From: Flavobacteriales bacterium
GTDB taxonomy: Bacteria > Bacteroidota > Bacteroidia > Flavobacteriales_D > Sanyastnellaceae
Reading direction: 5' to 3'
Assembly: GCA_028823435.1 (NCBI GenBank)
Contig: JAPKBK010000109.1
Location: 1-6,207 of the forward strand
Length of the DNA stretch: 6,207 nt
Made by a program: the position numbers and the translations under genes. Numbering within the stretch: the stretch's first letter is position 1; each line of letters begins with the position of its first letter. Below, in pieces: positions 1-5,380 of this stretch. A model generated the notes under the pieces. It saw nothing but the letters and a program-made list of their open reading frames with translations. It searched no databases and had not been told where the DNA came from.

Positions 1-1214
1 ACGATTTCTGCGGCAGGGTTGACCTCAAATGCGACACCGTTTTGGCCATTTGCAATGAGCGTATTTCCATTGGGTTGCCGCTCTGCACCAGAAACATTTG
101 AGGAATAAAATCCGTCATCTAAGGTCTCAGGATATCTCCAGGAATAGGTCTCAGGACCAAATGGCTGTGCATCATCAATTGGATATGTTCCATTTTCCAT
201 TTCAGGAAGTGTGATTTCTTCTACAGATGAAGCTTCTATGTCTGGCCTGTTGCGCCCATTGTTATAAACCAACACATTCCCTCCTCCAGGATGGTCTTCA
301 TCTATCCAATGTGCATTGTGTTGAAAAAACAGCGTGCGATCTTCAATCGTGCCCCTTTCGTAAACCATCGGATTTCCGTACCTCCACAAAAGATCACCTG
401 CTGGCCCCATGGCTTCTGCTGTCGTTATAGAATGATCGACAATGAAGATTTCGTTGAATTTCGCTGCGCTTATCATTATTTGATCTAATGATTCATTGTA
501 AGCAATAGAATTTGCATGCATCCAATCTGGGTTTAAACCATTGGCGCCATTGTTCGCTGTGTAATTGATATTGAATCGTCTTGGCTCATTTGAGATTTCA
601 GCATAATTGGGAAGCGTTTCATCGGTGTCTTGAACCAAATGACGCCATGCGCACCACTGCCAAACAACCTCCCCGCCAAAATCTCCAGTAGGTTGAATTT
701 CTGTTATTTGAGTACACCAAACATCGTTTTCGGTGGCATTGGGCGTTTTCCCCATCTCCAATGCTTCCTGGTAAGAATGTTTTTCCCACCCTAAGATTAA
801 AAGGTTTCCATTTGGCATCCATTCAATATCGTGATGTTGATGTTGTAATGTGTCAGCCCAGTTCATGGACCAAATTAATTCTCCTTCCCAGTTGAATCTC
901 TCAATCCTTCCTCCTGTGCCGCCTCCTGAAAAAGGAGGGGTTGCAGATGAGCTTAGTTGTGCGGTTCTGAGTAAACTTCCGTCTTCAAGAATGTATGCAG
1001 AGAGACCGGTGCGGTATTCACTCTCCCATTGATTGATCACTTGCCCACAATTGTCAATCAAGTAAGTGAAGTCGGAGCTATTTGGCGCCAGTAAGTTGTA
1101 GCCCTCATAGGCCTCGGTGTTGTTTAGGAATGTGCCCACAGTCTGTGTTTGGGCACGAAGATTAGCGTCCAATAAACAGATGAGTGAAGCACAGATAAGT
1201 ATTGTCTTGTTCAT
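1..1214 (-). CDS. Arylsulfotransferase-like secreted beta-propeller protein (partial, C-terminus outside window)
   Basis: An open frame runs without a stop from the ATG at 1214 to the window edge, giving 404 residues. Residues 1-21 look like a Sec signal peptide: Lys3, a hydrophobic core (ILICASLICLL) and likely cleavage after LRA before QTQT. The rest has repeated propeller-like strands with PNGN turns (about 134-137 and 381-384). The pattern HHDIEWMPNGN, DWMHANSI (His233), NEIFIVD, QHNAHW (His299) and VLVYNNGRNR (Arg321) matches the arylsulfate sulfotransferase (ASST) family, whose bacterial members use histidines and an arginine to move sulfate between phenolic compounds. The assignment of His233, His299 and Arg321 to catalytic positions is by motif, not alignment. 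The protein is probably periplasmic or extracellular; a type IX sorting domain, common in Bacteroidota, could lie in the missing part. It starts 10 bases after the deaminase stop, suggesting one operon. An in-frame ATG at 1241 would add nine residues (MFGRNNTLS) and overlap the deaminase gene. Substrate unknown. Confidence 0.78.
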   Translation of the reverse strand, partial: MNKTILICASLICLLDANLRAQTQTVGTFLNNTEAYEGYNLLAPNSSDFTYLIDNCGQVINQWESEYRTGLSAYILEDGSLLRTAQLSSSATPPFSGGGTGGRIERFNWEGELIWSMNWADTLQHQHHDIEWMPNGNLLILGWEKHSYQEALEMGKTPNATENDVWCTQITEIQPTGDFGGEVVWQWCAWRHLVQDTDETLPNYAEISNEPRRFNINYTANNGANGLNPDWMHANSIAYNESLDQIMISAAKFNEIFIVDHSITTAEAMGPAGDLLWRYGNPMVYERGTIEDRTLFFQHNAHWIDEDHPGGGNVLVYNNGRNRPDIEASSVEEITLPEMENGTYPIDDAQPFGPETYSWRYPETLDDGFYSSNVSGAERQPNGNTLIANGQNGVAFEVNPAAEI

Positions 1215-1224
1215 TGAAAGTGTG

Positions 1225-2244
1225 TTATTCCTTCCAAACATGATCCTTTTTTTTCTGGGGTATAAACGAAACCTCAGCGGCCCAGGCATTACAGCGCTTT
1301 AATTCATCAAGACTCATTCCAAGTGTCTTGTGAGCGATTTGGTATTCATCCATAAGCGTGATGCCCATCACACCTGGATCATCACTATTTACAGTGGTTT
1401 TAATGCCTAAGTCCATCAATTGTTTGAGTGGATGTGACGCGAGGTCAGGTACAGCCTGCGTCAACCAATTGCTGGTAGGACAAAGTTCCAGAGGTATTTT
1501 TTCATCCACGAGTCTCCTGATGACCTTTTCATCGTGAATGGCTTGGACCCCATGACCTATTCTGTCGGCGTGTAAATAATCGATAGAAGCCAGGATGTTG
1601 TTTGGGGATCCAGGCAAAGCGGGTTCTCCGGCATGGATTGTAATGCCTAGTCCTGCGGCCTTGGCCTTGTCGAACATGGGTGCAAATTGTTTGGGGGGGT
1701 AATCCACTTCATTGTCAGCCAGATCGACAGCTAGAAATTCGCCTTTATGCTCAATGGCAAAGTCACACCAATACATATTCTCTTTGTGAGATTTTATTCT
1801 CTGCAACAAGCAAATAAGTCCCACAGCCATTGGGTACATCGTTTCTGCCCGTACACACCCTTTCATGATCGCACCGTGTAAATTCTCAGCGCCCAGGTAT
1901 GGAAATACATCAAGTGTGAAACTTGGTGCATATCTAAGTTCAAGCAATCGGACATTGCTCTTAAGGTACATGTCTTCACATGCTTCAAATGCGAGTCGTT
2001 CTATTCTCTCTAAGGATGACAGTCGATCTCTTGTATGCAGAAATTTATTTAATACTGTCGGGAGATCTGCCATGGGTTCTAAAATCAAGAATTCCCTTGC
2101 AAAATCTTCTTTGGTTTTTATCTTAAAACCGTCCTCTATCGCCCATTCCATCATCGTTGACGGTCTGAAAGCAAGCTCCAAATGACAATGTAATTCAACC
2201 TTAGGTAAGTTGAATAATTGCTCGTTTATCTCATCCAAATTCAT
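1225..2244 (-). CDS. add: Adenosine deaminase family protein
   Basis: This 339-residue protein has the metal site of the adenosine/AMP deaminase family: H19xH21 in ELHCHLE, H204 and catalytic E207 in TIHAGEP, H231 in DRIGHG and D288 in NSDDPG, plus LELCPTSN at 252-259. Family members hydrolyse adenosine (or a related nucleoside) to inosine and ammonia in the cytoplasm for purine salvage, using one zinc. The length is normal. Two pocket positions differ from mammalian and E. coli enzymes: the usual HLDG is HLEL (E23, L24), and the usual DLAGDE is DLADNE (D177). Adenosine is therefore the default substrate but not certain. The ATG at 2244 is preferred because the family begins shortly before the ELHxH motif; a TTG at 2277 would add eleven unconvincing residues. 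It is divergent from smpB across 53 bases and followed after 10 bases by the sulfotransferase-like gene. An A8 run on the coding strand (1247-1254) lies near the C-terminus. Confidence 0.88.
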   Translation of the reverse strand: MNLDEINEQLFNLPKVELHCHLELAFRPSTMMEWAIEDGFKIKTKEDFAREFLILEPMADLPTVLNKFLHTRDRLSSLERIERLAFEACEDMYLKSNVRLLELRYAPSFTLDVFPYLGAENLHGAIMKGCVRAETMYPMAVGLICLLQRIKSHKENMYWCDFAIEHKGEFLAVDLADNEVDYPPKQFAPMFDKAKAAGLGITIHAGEPALPGSPNNILASIDYLHADRIGHGVQAIHDEKVIRRLVDEKIPLELCPTSNWLTQAVPDLASHPLKQLMDLGIKTTVNSDDPGVMGITLMDEYQIAHKTLGMSLDELKRCNAWAAEVSFIPQKKKDHVWKE

Positions 2245-2248
2245 CTTG

Positions 2249-2256
2249 ACAAGATA
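2249..2256 (-). promoter_or_regulatory. Possible -7-like element directly upstream of add
   Basis: Read on the minus strand this is TATCTTGT, followed by CAAG and then the ATG at 2244. It matches the first six positions of the Bacteroidota -7 consensus TAnnTTTG but not the last two. The position relative to the start codon is identical to the elements at smpB, pyrD and the MBL hydrolase gene, which is the main reason to list it. No clear -33 TTG was found. Confidence 0.3.
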
Positions 2257-2285
2257 GTGCTTATTCCTCCCCCGCAAAATACGTT

Positions 2286-2293
2286 TACCTTTG
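2286..2293 (+). promoter_or_regulatory. -7 promoter element of smpB (TAnnTTTG)
   Basis: The sequence TACCTTTG is a perfect match to the Bacteroidota -7 consensus TAnnTTTG. Only four bases (GGGC) separate it from the GTG start of smpB. Transcription in this phylum normally begins about four bases after this element, so the mRNA would begin at or next to the start codon. No good -33 TTG lies at the usual distance, so strength is uncertain. Confidence 0.5.
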
Positions 2294-2297
2294 GGGC

Positions 2298-2735
2298 GTG
2301 GCTATCGAAATAAAAAATAAAAAAGCATCTTATACTTATTTCCTAGAGGATGAGTTTACTGCTGGTATTCAGTTGAATGGCGCAGAAATAAAATCTATTC
2401 GAAACGGAAAGGCCAGTATTGGAGAATCCTATTGTCGCTTCGATAAGGGCGAACTTTTCGTATTTAACATGTACGTGTCGGAATATAAAAATGCGGGCTA
2501 TTCAATTCAGATGCCTCGTCGCCAGAGAAAATTACTTCTTCAGAAGAAGGAATTAAAAAAGCTCTATAAAAAACTTAAGAATACGGGGGTAACTTTAGTG
2601 CCCACCCTCATGTTTATTGCGCCTTCAGGATATGCAAAACTACGTTTCCGCGTTGCAAAGGGCAAGAAGATGCATGACAAGAGGGCTACGTTAAAGGAAA
2701 AAGACGTTGCCCGTGATTTAGATAGACTTATATAA
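2298..2735 (+). CDS. smpB: SsrA-binding protein SmpB
   Basis: SmpB binds tmRNA (SsrA) and brings it to ribosomes stalled on broken mRNAs, so the nascent chain is tagged for degradation and the ribosome released. The 145 residues show the family plan: KKASYTYFLED near the N-terminus, GAEIKSIRNGK (family GTEVKSLR) at about 28-38, RKLLLQKKEL at about 77-86 (many homologues have LLLHK), GVTLVPTLMF at about 97-106, and RVAKGKKMHDKR at about 118-129. The basic C-terminal tail after DKR is about 16 residues, a little shorter than the E. coli tail that enters the mRNA channel. The start is GTG at 2298; no other start fits before the conserved N-terminal residues. There is no Shine-Dalgarno, and a -7 promoter element ends four bases before the GTG, so a leaderless transcript is possible. 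The stop lies inside an 8-base overlap with the convergent downstream gene. Confidence 0.95.
   Translation: MAIEIKNKKASYTYFLEDEFTAGIQLNGAEIKSIRNGKASIGESYCRFDKGELFVFNMYVSEYKNAGYSIQMPRRQRKLLLQKKELKKLYKKLKNTGVTLVPTLMFIAPSGYAKLRFRVAKGKKMHDKRATLKEKDVARDLDRLI
2728..2735. other. Palindromic overlap carrying both stop codons of convergent genes
   Basis: The eight bases TTATATAA are their own reverse complement. The plus strand ends smpB with TAA at 2733-2735, and the minus strand ends the hypothetical gene with TAA at 2730-2728. The two genes therefore overlap by exactly this palindrome. There is no room for a separate terminator between them. Confidence 0.9.
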
Positions 2736-3309
2736 CAGACTCTAACTCGTTCGACACGGTGACTCTATAGTGATCGCTGATGTCTTCCCATTCCCAGGCA
2801 AAATGCTCCATCACATCTCGGAGGCTCTTCATGATGATCGGGTTAGGAACATTCATGTCTCTGAAGTACACGTCCTGTTTGTTAATGAGTCCGTATTTAT
2901 AGAAAACAGCCCGAGTCATTGCTGTGACATTGTTGTTTGAAGGGTGATTGATTTTCTTCATAAAATCTCTGTTCGCTTTCACTTTAAGCGCAAAGTCTTT
3001 TTTCGGGATGCCTAGTGCAAGTCCAAACTTCGCACAACATCTTTTGATGATGGCTCGATCTACACCAGGTTCAAAGTATTTGGGAACCAGACTCAGATTA
3101 GCTGAGACGACGATCATTAAGAATCGGCCGTAGTCTTTTTCATCTAAATCAGGTCGCGTTTCAAAACCGGGAGATGCATTTAGCATCGATGCAACTTCAG
3201 GCCATCCTTTCTCAACCGTCTCGAAAGATGAGTTGACGAAGATGTTGGCCACCTTTTCATCGGTGAGCTTCTTTTTAGATAGCCAGCTGAGTAGTCCCTT
3301 GTTCATCAT
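2728..3309 (-). CDS. Conserved-looking hypothetical protein, 193 residues
   Basis: I do not recognise a named family with confidence. The protein is soluble, with no signal peptide or transmembrane helix. It starts with a basic segment (LLSWLSKKKL), has an aromatic- and acid-rich middle (GWPEVASML, KDYGRFLMIVVSANL, KYFEPGVD), a conserved-looking NHPSNNNVTAM stretch at about 121-131, RAVFYKYGL at about 133-141, and ends with VMEHFAWEWEDISDHY. The pattern suggests mostly alpha-helix. It vaguely resembles uncharacterised proteins from Flavobacteriales, but that is memory, not a search. No catalytic or metal-binding motif stands out; Cys91-Cys92 is the only cysteine pair. The tandem ATGs at 3309 and 3306 are equivalent candidates. 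A perfect TAnnTTTG -7 element lies 10 bases upstream. Its stop overlaps that of smpB by 8 bases in convergent orientation. Base composition is like that of its neighbours. Confidence 0.85.
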   Translation of the reverse strand: MMNKGLLSWLSKKKLTDEKVANIFVNSSFETVEKGWPEVASMLNASPGFETRPDLDEKDYGRFLMIVVSANLSLVPKYFEPGVDRAIIKRCCAKFGLALGIPKKDFALKVKANRDFMKKINHPSNNNVTAMTRAVFYKYGLINKQDVYFRDMNVPNPIIMKSLRDVMEHFAWEWEDISDHYRVTVSNELESVI

Positions 3310-3319
3310 CGTTGGGTCT

Positions 3320-3327
3320 CAAAGTTA
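3320..3327 (-). promoter_or_regulatory. -7 promoter element of the 193-residue hypothetical gene
   Basis: Read on the minus strand this is TAACTTTG, a perfect match to the Bacteroidota -7 consensus TAnnTTTG. It lies 10 bases upstream of the first ATG at 3309, predicting a very short leader of about six bases. No clear TTG is present at the -33 distance. Confidence 0.5.
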
Positions 3328-3379
3328 ATCAAGAGAAATCATGGTTTGTCGTGCAGTTTTATGACCGCTATTAACAGGG

Positions 3380-3388
3380 TTATCCACA
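3380..3388 (+). promoter_or_regulatory. Perfect DnaA-box sequence upstream of pyrD
   Basis: TTATCCACA is identical to the high-affinity DnaA box consensus. It is in the short gap between the divergent hypothetical gene and pyrD, 40 to 48 bases before the preferred pyrD ATG. I saw no second perfect box nearby, no AT-rich unwinding element and no dnaA or dnaN gene, so it is not evidence for an origin. It could be a DnaA-responsive promoter site or a chance match. Confidence 0.35.
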
Positions 3389-3415
3389 ATTATGTCCAGT
3401 TCGATGACATATCCT

Positions 3416-3423
3416 TACCTTCG
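3416..3423 (+). promoter_or_regulatory. Possible -7 element of pyrD
   Basis: TACCTTCG matches TAnnTTTG at five of the six fixed positions. It is followed by TGAT and then the ATG at 3428. The spacing of four bases is the same as at smpB, add and the MBL hydrolase gene, and this ATG is the one that aligns with the N-terminus of E. coli PyrD. If translation began at the upstream ATG at 3392 instead, this would be coding sequence. Confidence 0.35.
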
Positions 3424-3427
3424 TGAT

Positions 3428-4465
3428 ATGTATCAAAATGTTCTGAAACCCTTGTTATTCCTGATGTCTCCAGAAAAAGCCCATCACTTTTCTATGACGA
3501 TGTTGCGAATTGCAATTGCCATTCCTGGGATGGCTTGGGTGTTAAAGCAATGCTTTAACTCAGGCATCTCGGATTCGGCTGTAAACATCTGTGGTATTGC
3601 GTTTCCGAATTCGGTAGGTGTCGCGGCCGGTTTTGACAAAGACGCGCGATACCTTAGAGAGCTTCAAGTACTCGGATTTGGTCATGTAGAAGTAGGTACA
3701 CTCACGCCCATTGCCCAATCAGGAAATCCCCGCCCAAGGCTTTTTCGTTTAAAAAGAGATGCCGCTCTTCTCAATCGTATGGGATTTAATAATGGAGGTG
3801 TAAATGACGCAGTTTCAAGGCTTAAAAGACGACCTGTTGGATTAATTGTTGGGGGGAACATAGGTCGGAATAAGGTGACATCTAATGAGGATGCAACTTC
3901 AGATTACATTACGTGTTTTGATGCACTTCATCCGTACGTCGATTATTTTGTAGTGAATGTAAGTTCACCCAATACGCCTGGTCTTCGAGCGCTTCAGGAC
4001 AGAGCGCCACTTTCAGCTTTGCTTAGGGCTGTTGTCAAGCGAAATAATGATGCTCAACTTCCCCCAAATTCTAAGCGTAGACCTGTTTTCTTAAAGATAG
4101 CCCCAGATATGACAGACGCGCAATTAGATGATGTCATAGATATTGTCATTTCGGAAAAGGTGGATGGGGTCATCGCAACAAACACGACAATATCACGGTC
4201 TCATTTGAAAACAAAATCAATTGATGATTTGGGGAATGGTGGTGTGTCTGGTGCGCCCCTGTGTCCGAGATCTACAGAAGTAATCGCATACTTATCTCAA
4301 AAATCCGCGGGTGCTTTCCCTATCATAGGAGTAGGAGGCATAGACTCGCTCTCCTCTGCGAAAGAGAAAATGGATGCTGGAGCCTCATTGGTCCAAATTT
4401 ATACCGGATTTATTTACAGAGGTCCTGCCTTGGTGAGGGAGATAAGAAAAGGACTGAATAGATAG
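3428..4465 (+). CDS. pyrD: Dihydroorotate dehydrogenase (quinone), class 2
   Basis: This enzyme oxidises dihydroorotate to orotate, the fourth step of de novo UMP synthesis, using FMN and passing electrons to membrane quinones. With the start used here it has 345 residues (E. coli PyrD 336). Residues 1-45 form the class 2 N-terminal helical extension, including LKPLLFLMSPEKAHHF, which associates with the membrane and admits quinone. The barrel follows with VGVAAGFDKDARYL (63-76), VEVGTLTPIAQSGNPRPRLF (87-106), LLNRMGFNNGGV (114-125), GGNIGRNK (142-149), NVSSPNTPGLR (177-187, containing the class 2 catalytic serine), FLKIAPD (221-227), VIATNTT (248-254), GGVSGAPL (271-278) and PIIGVGGI (298-305), with IYTGFIYRGP (324-333) near the end. 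The frame also allows ATG at 3392 (12 more residues) or 3404, but homologues begin MYxxxxxPLLF, matching 3428. No Shine-Dalgarno is evident. It converges on the MBL gene with a three-base gap. Confidence 0.94.
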   Translation: MYQNVLKPLLFLMSPEKAHHFSMTMLRIAIAIPGMAWVLKQCFNSGISDSAVNICGIAFPNSVGVAAGFDKDARYLRELQVLGFGHVEVGTLTPIAQSGNPRPRLFRLKRDAALLNRMGFNNGGVNDAVSRLKRRPVGLIVGGNIGRNKVTSNEDATSDYITCFDALHPYVDYFVVNVSSPNTPGLRALQDRAPLSALLRAVVKRNNDAQLPPNSKRRPVFLKIAPDMTDAQLDDVIDIVISEKVDGVIATNTTISRSHLKTKSIDDLGNGGVSGAPLCPRSTEVIAYLSQKSAGAFPIIGVGGIDSLSSAKEKMDAGASLVQIYTGFIYRGPALVREIRKGLNR

Positions 4466-4468
4466 TCT

Positions 4469-5326
4469 CTACCCCACTTCACTTAGTTTCATGACGCGAT
4501 CGAGTCGAGGCCCTTTTTCCGTTTGTATTAAAGTACAAACTTCATTTGCAGCATCGTGTTCTAAAAAAAGGTGATACCCTTTGTTTGCTGCTTCGTTGAA
4601 AATCCTACTGCGTTCTTCCAGTGTTAACAGTGGACGCGTATCGTACCCCATGACATAAGGTATCGGGATATGTCCCACTGAGGGAAGAAGGTCGGCCATG
4701 AAGACGACCGTGGTGTCACCTAATTTGATGATGGGGCACATTTGAGCGTCAGTGTGACCGTTGACGACAAATGCATCAAAACCGAGTCCCGTATTAATGC
4801 GCAGATCGTCATCAGAAGCATCTACAAACTTGAGCTGTCCAGAGTCGTGAAGGGGTTTGATGTTTTCAGAAAGAAAACTTGCGCGTTCGCGCTGGTTTGG
4901 TTCAGTGGCCCATTTCCAGTGCCTCGAATTGCTCCAGAAAGTCGCATTTTTAAAAGCGGGACGGTAGCCGTTGCGGGAGTCATTCCATTCGACTGCGCCA
5001 CCCACATGATCGAAATGCAAGTGGGTGAGGAAAACGTCAGTAATGTCGTCACGAGAAAACCCAGCTTTTGAGAGTGATTTATCCAGTGAATCGTCTCCGT
5101 GTGGGTGATAATGACTAAAGAACTTCTCACTTTGTTTGTCGCCTAATCCACAATCGATTAATGTTAATTTGTCGCCGTCTTCGATCAGCAATGAGCGCAT
5201 TGCCCAAGGGCATAAATTATTTGAATCAGAAGGGTTCGTCCTTGACCATAGTTTTTTCGGTACAACGCCGAACATGGCTCCCCCGTCCAATTTAAAATTA
5301 CCGTTGTGAATAGTATGAAGTTGCAT
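4469..5326 (-). CDS. MBL-fold metallo-hydrolase
   Basis: This 285-residue cytoplasmic protein belongs to the metallo-beta-lactamase fold superfamily. It has the complete dinuclear metal site: THLHFDH (H102, H104, D106, H107), NGHTDAQ (H191), MADLLPS (D211) and LEHDA (H257). The layout, with HTDAQ and a C-terminal HDA, resembles the group that includes lactonases and other hydrolases; the substrate cannot be read from sequence. It starts with MQLHTIHNGNFKLDGGAMFG, which I recall as typical of a widespread Bacteroidota subfamily. The frame stays open to an ATG at 5443, but those 39 extra residues are arginine-rich, lie antisense to the start of purB and are not part of the family, so the ATG at 5326 is preferred. 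A TACCTTAG element ends four bases before it. It is divergent from purB (54 bases between starts) and its stop lies three bases from the convergent pyrD stop. Confidence 0.9.
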   Translation of the reverse strand: MQLHTIHNGNFKLDGGAMFGVVPKKLWSRTNPSDSNNLCPWAMRSLLIEDGDKLTLIDCGLGDKQSEKFFSHYHPHGDDSLDKSLSKAGFSRDDITDVFLTHLHFDHVGGAVEWNDSRNGYRPAFKNATFWSNSRHWKWATEPNQRERASFLSENIKPLHDSGQLKFVDASDDDLRINTGLGFDAFVVNGHTDAQMCPIIKLGDTTVVFMADLLPSVGHIPIPYVMGYDTRPLLTLEERSRIFNEAANKGYHLFLEHDAANEVCTLIQTEKGPRLDRVMKLSEVG

Positions 5327-5330
5327 GCGT

Positions 5331-5338
5331 CTAAGGTA
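5331..5338 (-). promoter_or_regulatory. Possible -7 element of the MBL hydrolase gene
   Basis: Read on the minus strand this is TACCTTAG, one mismatch from TAnnTTTG. It is followed by ACGC and the ATG at 5326, the same four-base spacing as at smpB. It lies one base from the -7 element of purB on the other strand. Confidence 0.4.
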
Positions 5339-5339
5339 G

Positions 5340-5347
5340 TATCTTTG
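5340..5347 (+). promoter_or_regulatory. -7 promoter element of purB (TAnnTTTG)
   Basis: TATCTTTG is a perfect match to the Bacteroidota -7 consensus. Candidate -33 TTG triplets lie at 5314-5316 (23 bases upstream) and 5321-5323 (16 bases upstream), near the limits of the usual spacing and inside the MBL coding region. Transcription would begin near 5351, leaving a leader of about 30 bases before the purB ATG. Confidence 0.5.
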
Positions 5348-5380
5348 TCTTTTGATATAAGAACTGAATAAAACTTCCCT

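Noticed and set aside
227..1032. Small plus-strand and minus-strand open frames of about 60-67 residues within 227-1032
   Set aside because: They lie inside the long open minus-strand frame of the sulfotransferase-like gene and have no recognisable protein character.
1693..1699. A seven-base G run (C7 on the coding strand of add) as a phase-variation site
   Set aside because: The run encodes Pro-Pro in an intact gene, and a housekeeping deaminase is an unlikely phase-variable target; no repeat-unit structure surrounds it.
1865..2185. A 106-codon plus-strand open frame
   Set aside because: It is antisense to the well-supported deaminase gene, with serine- and arginine-rich shadow composition.
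2245..2277. TTG start at 2277 for the adenosine deaminase
   Set aside because: It adds eleven residues with no family counterpart; the ATG at 2244 gives a normal N-terminus. A GGAGG-like string lies between the two but is about 20 bases from the ATG, too far for a normal Shine-Dalgarno.
3392..3427. Upstream ATGs at 3392 and 3404 as the start of pyrD
   Set aside because: They remain possible, but homologues align from the methionine at 3428 and the upstream residues resemble nothing in the family.
3310..3427. A replication origin suggested by the DnaA box
   Set aside because: There is only one box, no AT-rich unwinding region and no origin-associated genes nearby.
4742..5130. Open frames of 102-109 codons on both strands
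   Set aside because: They are out-of-frame shadows of the MBL hydrolase, whose metal-binding motifs are intact in the true frame.
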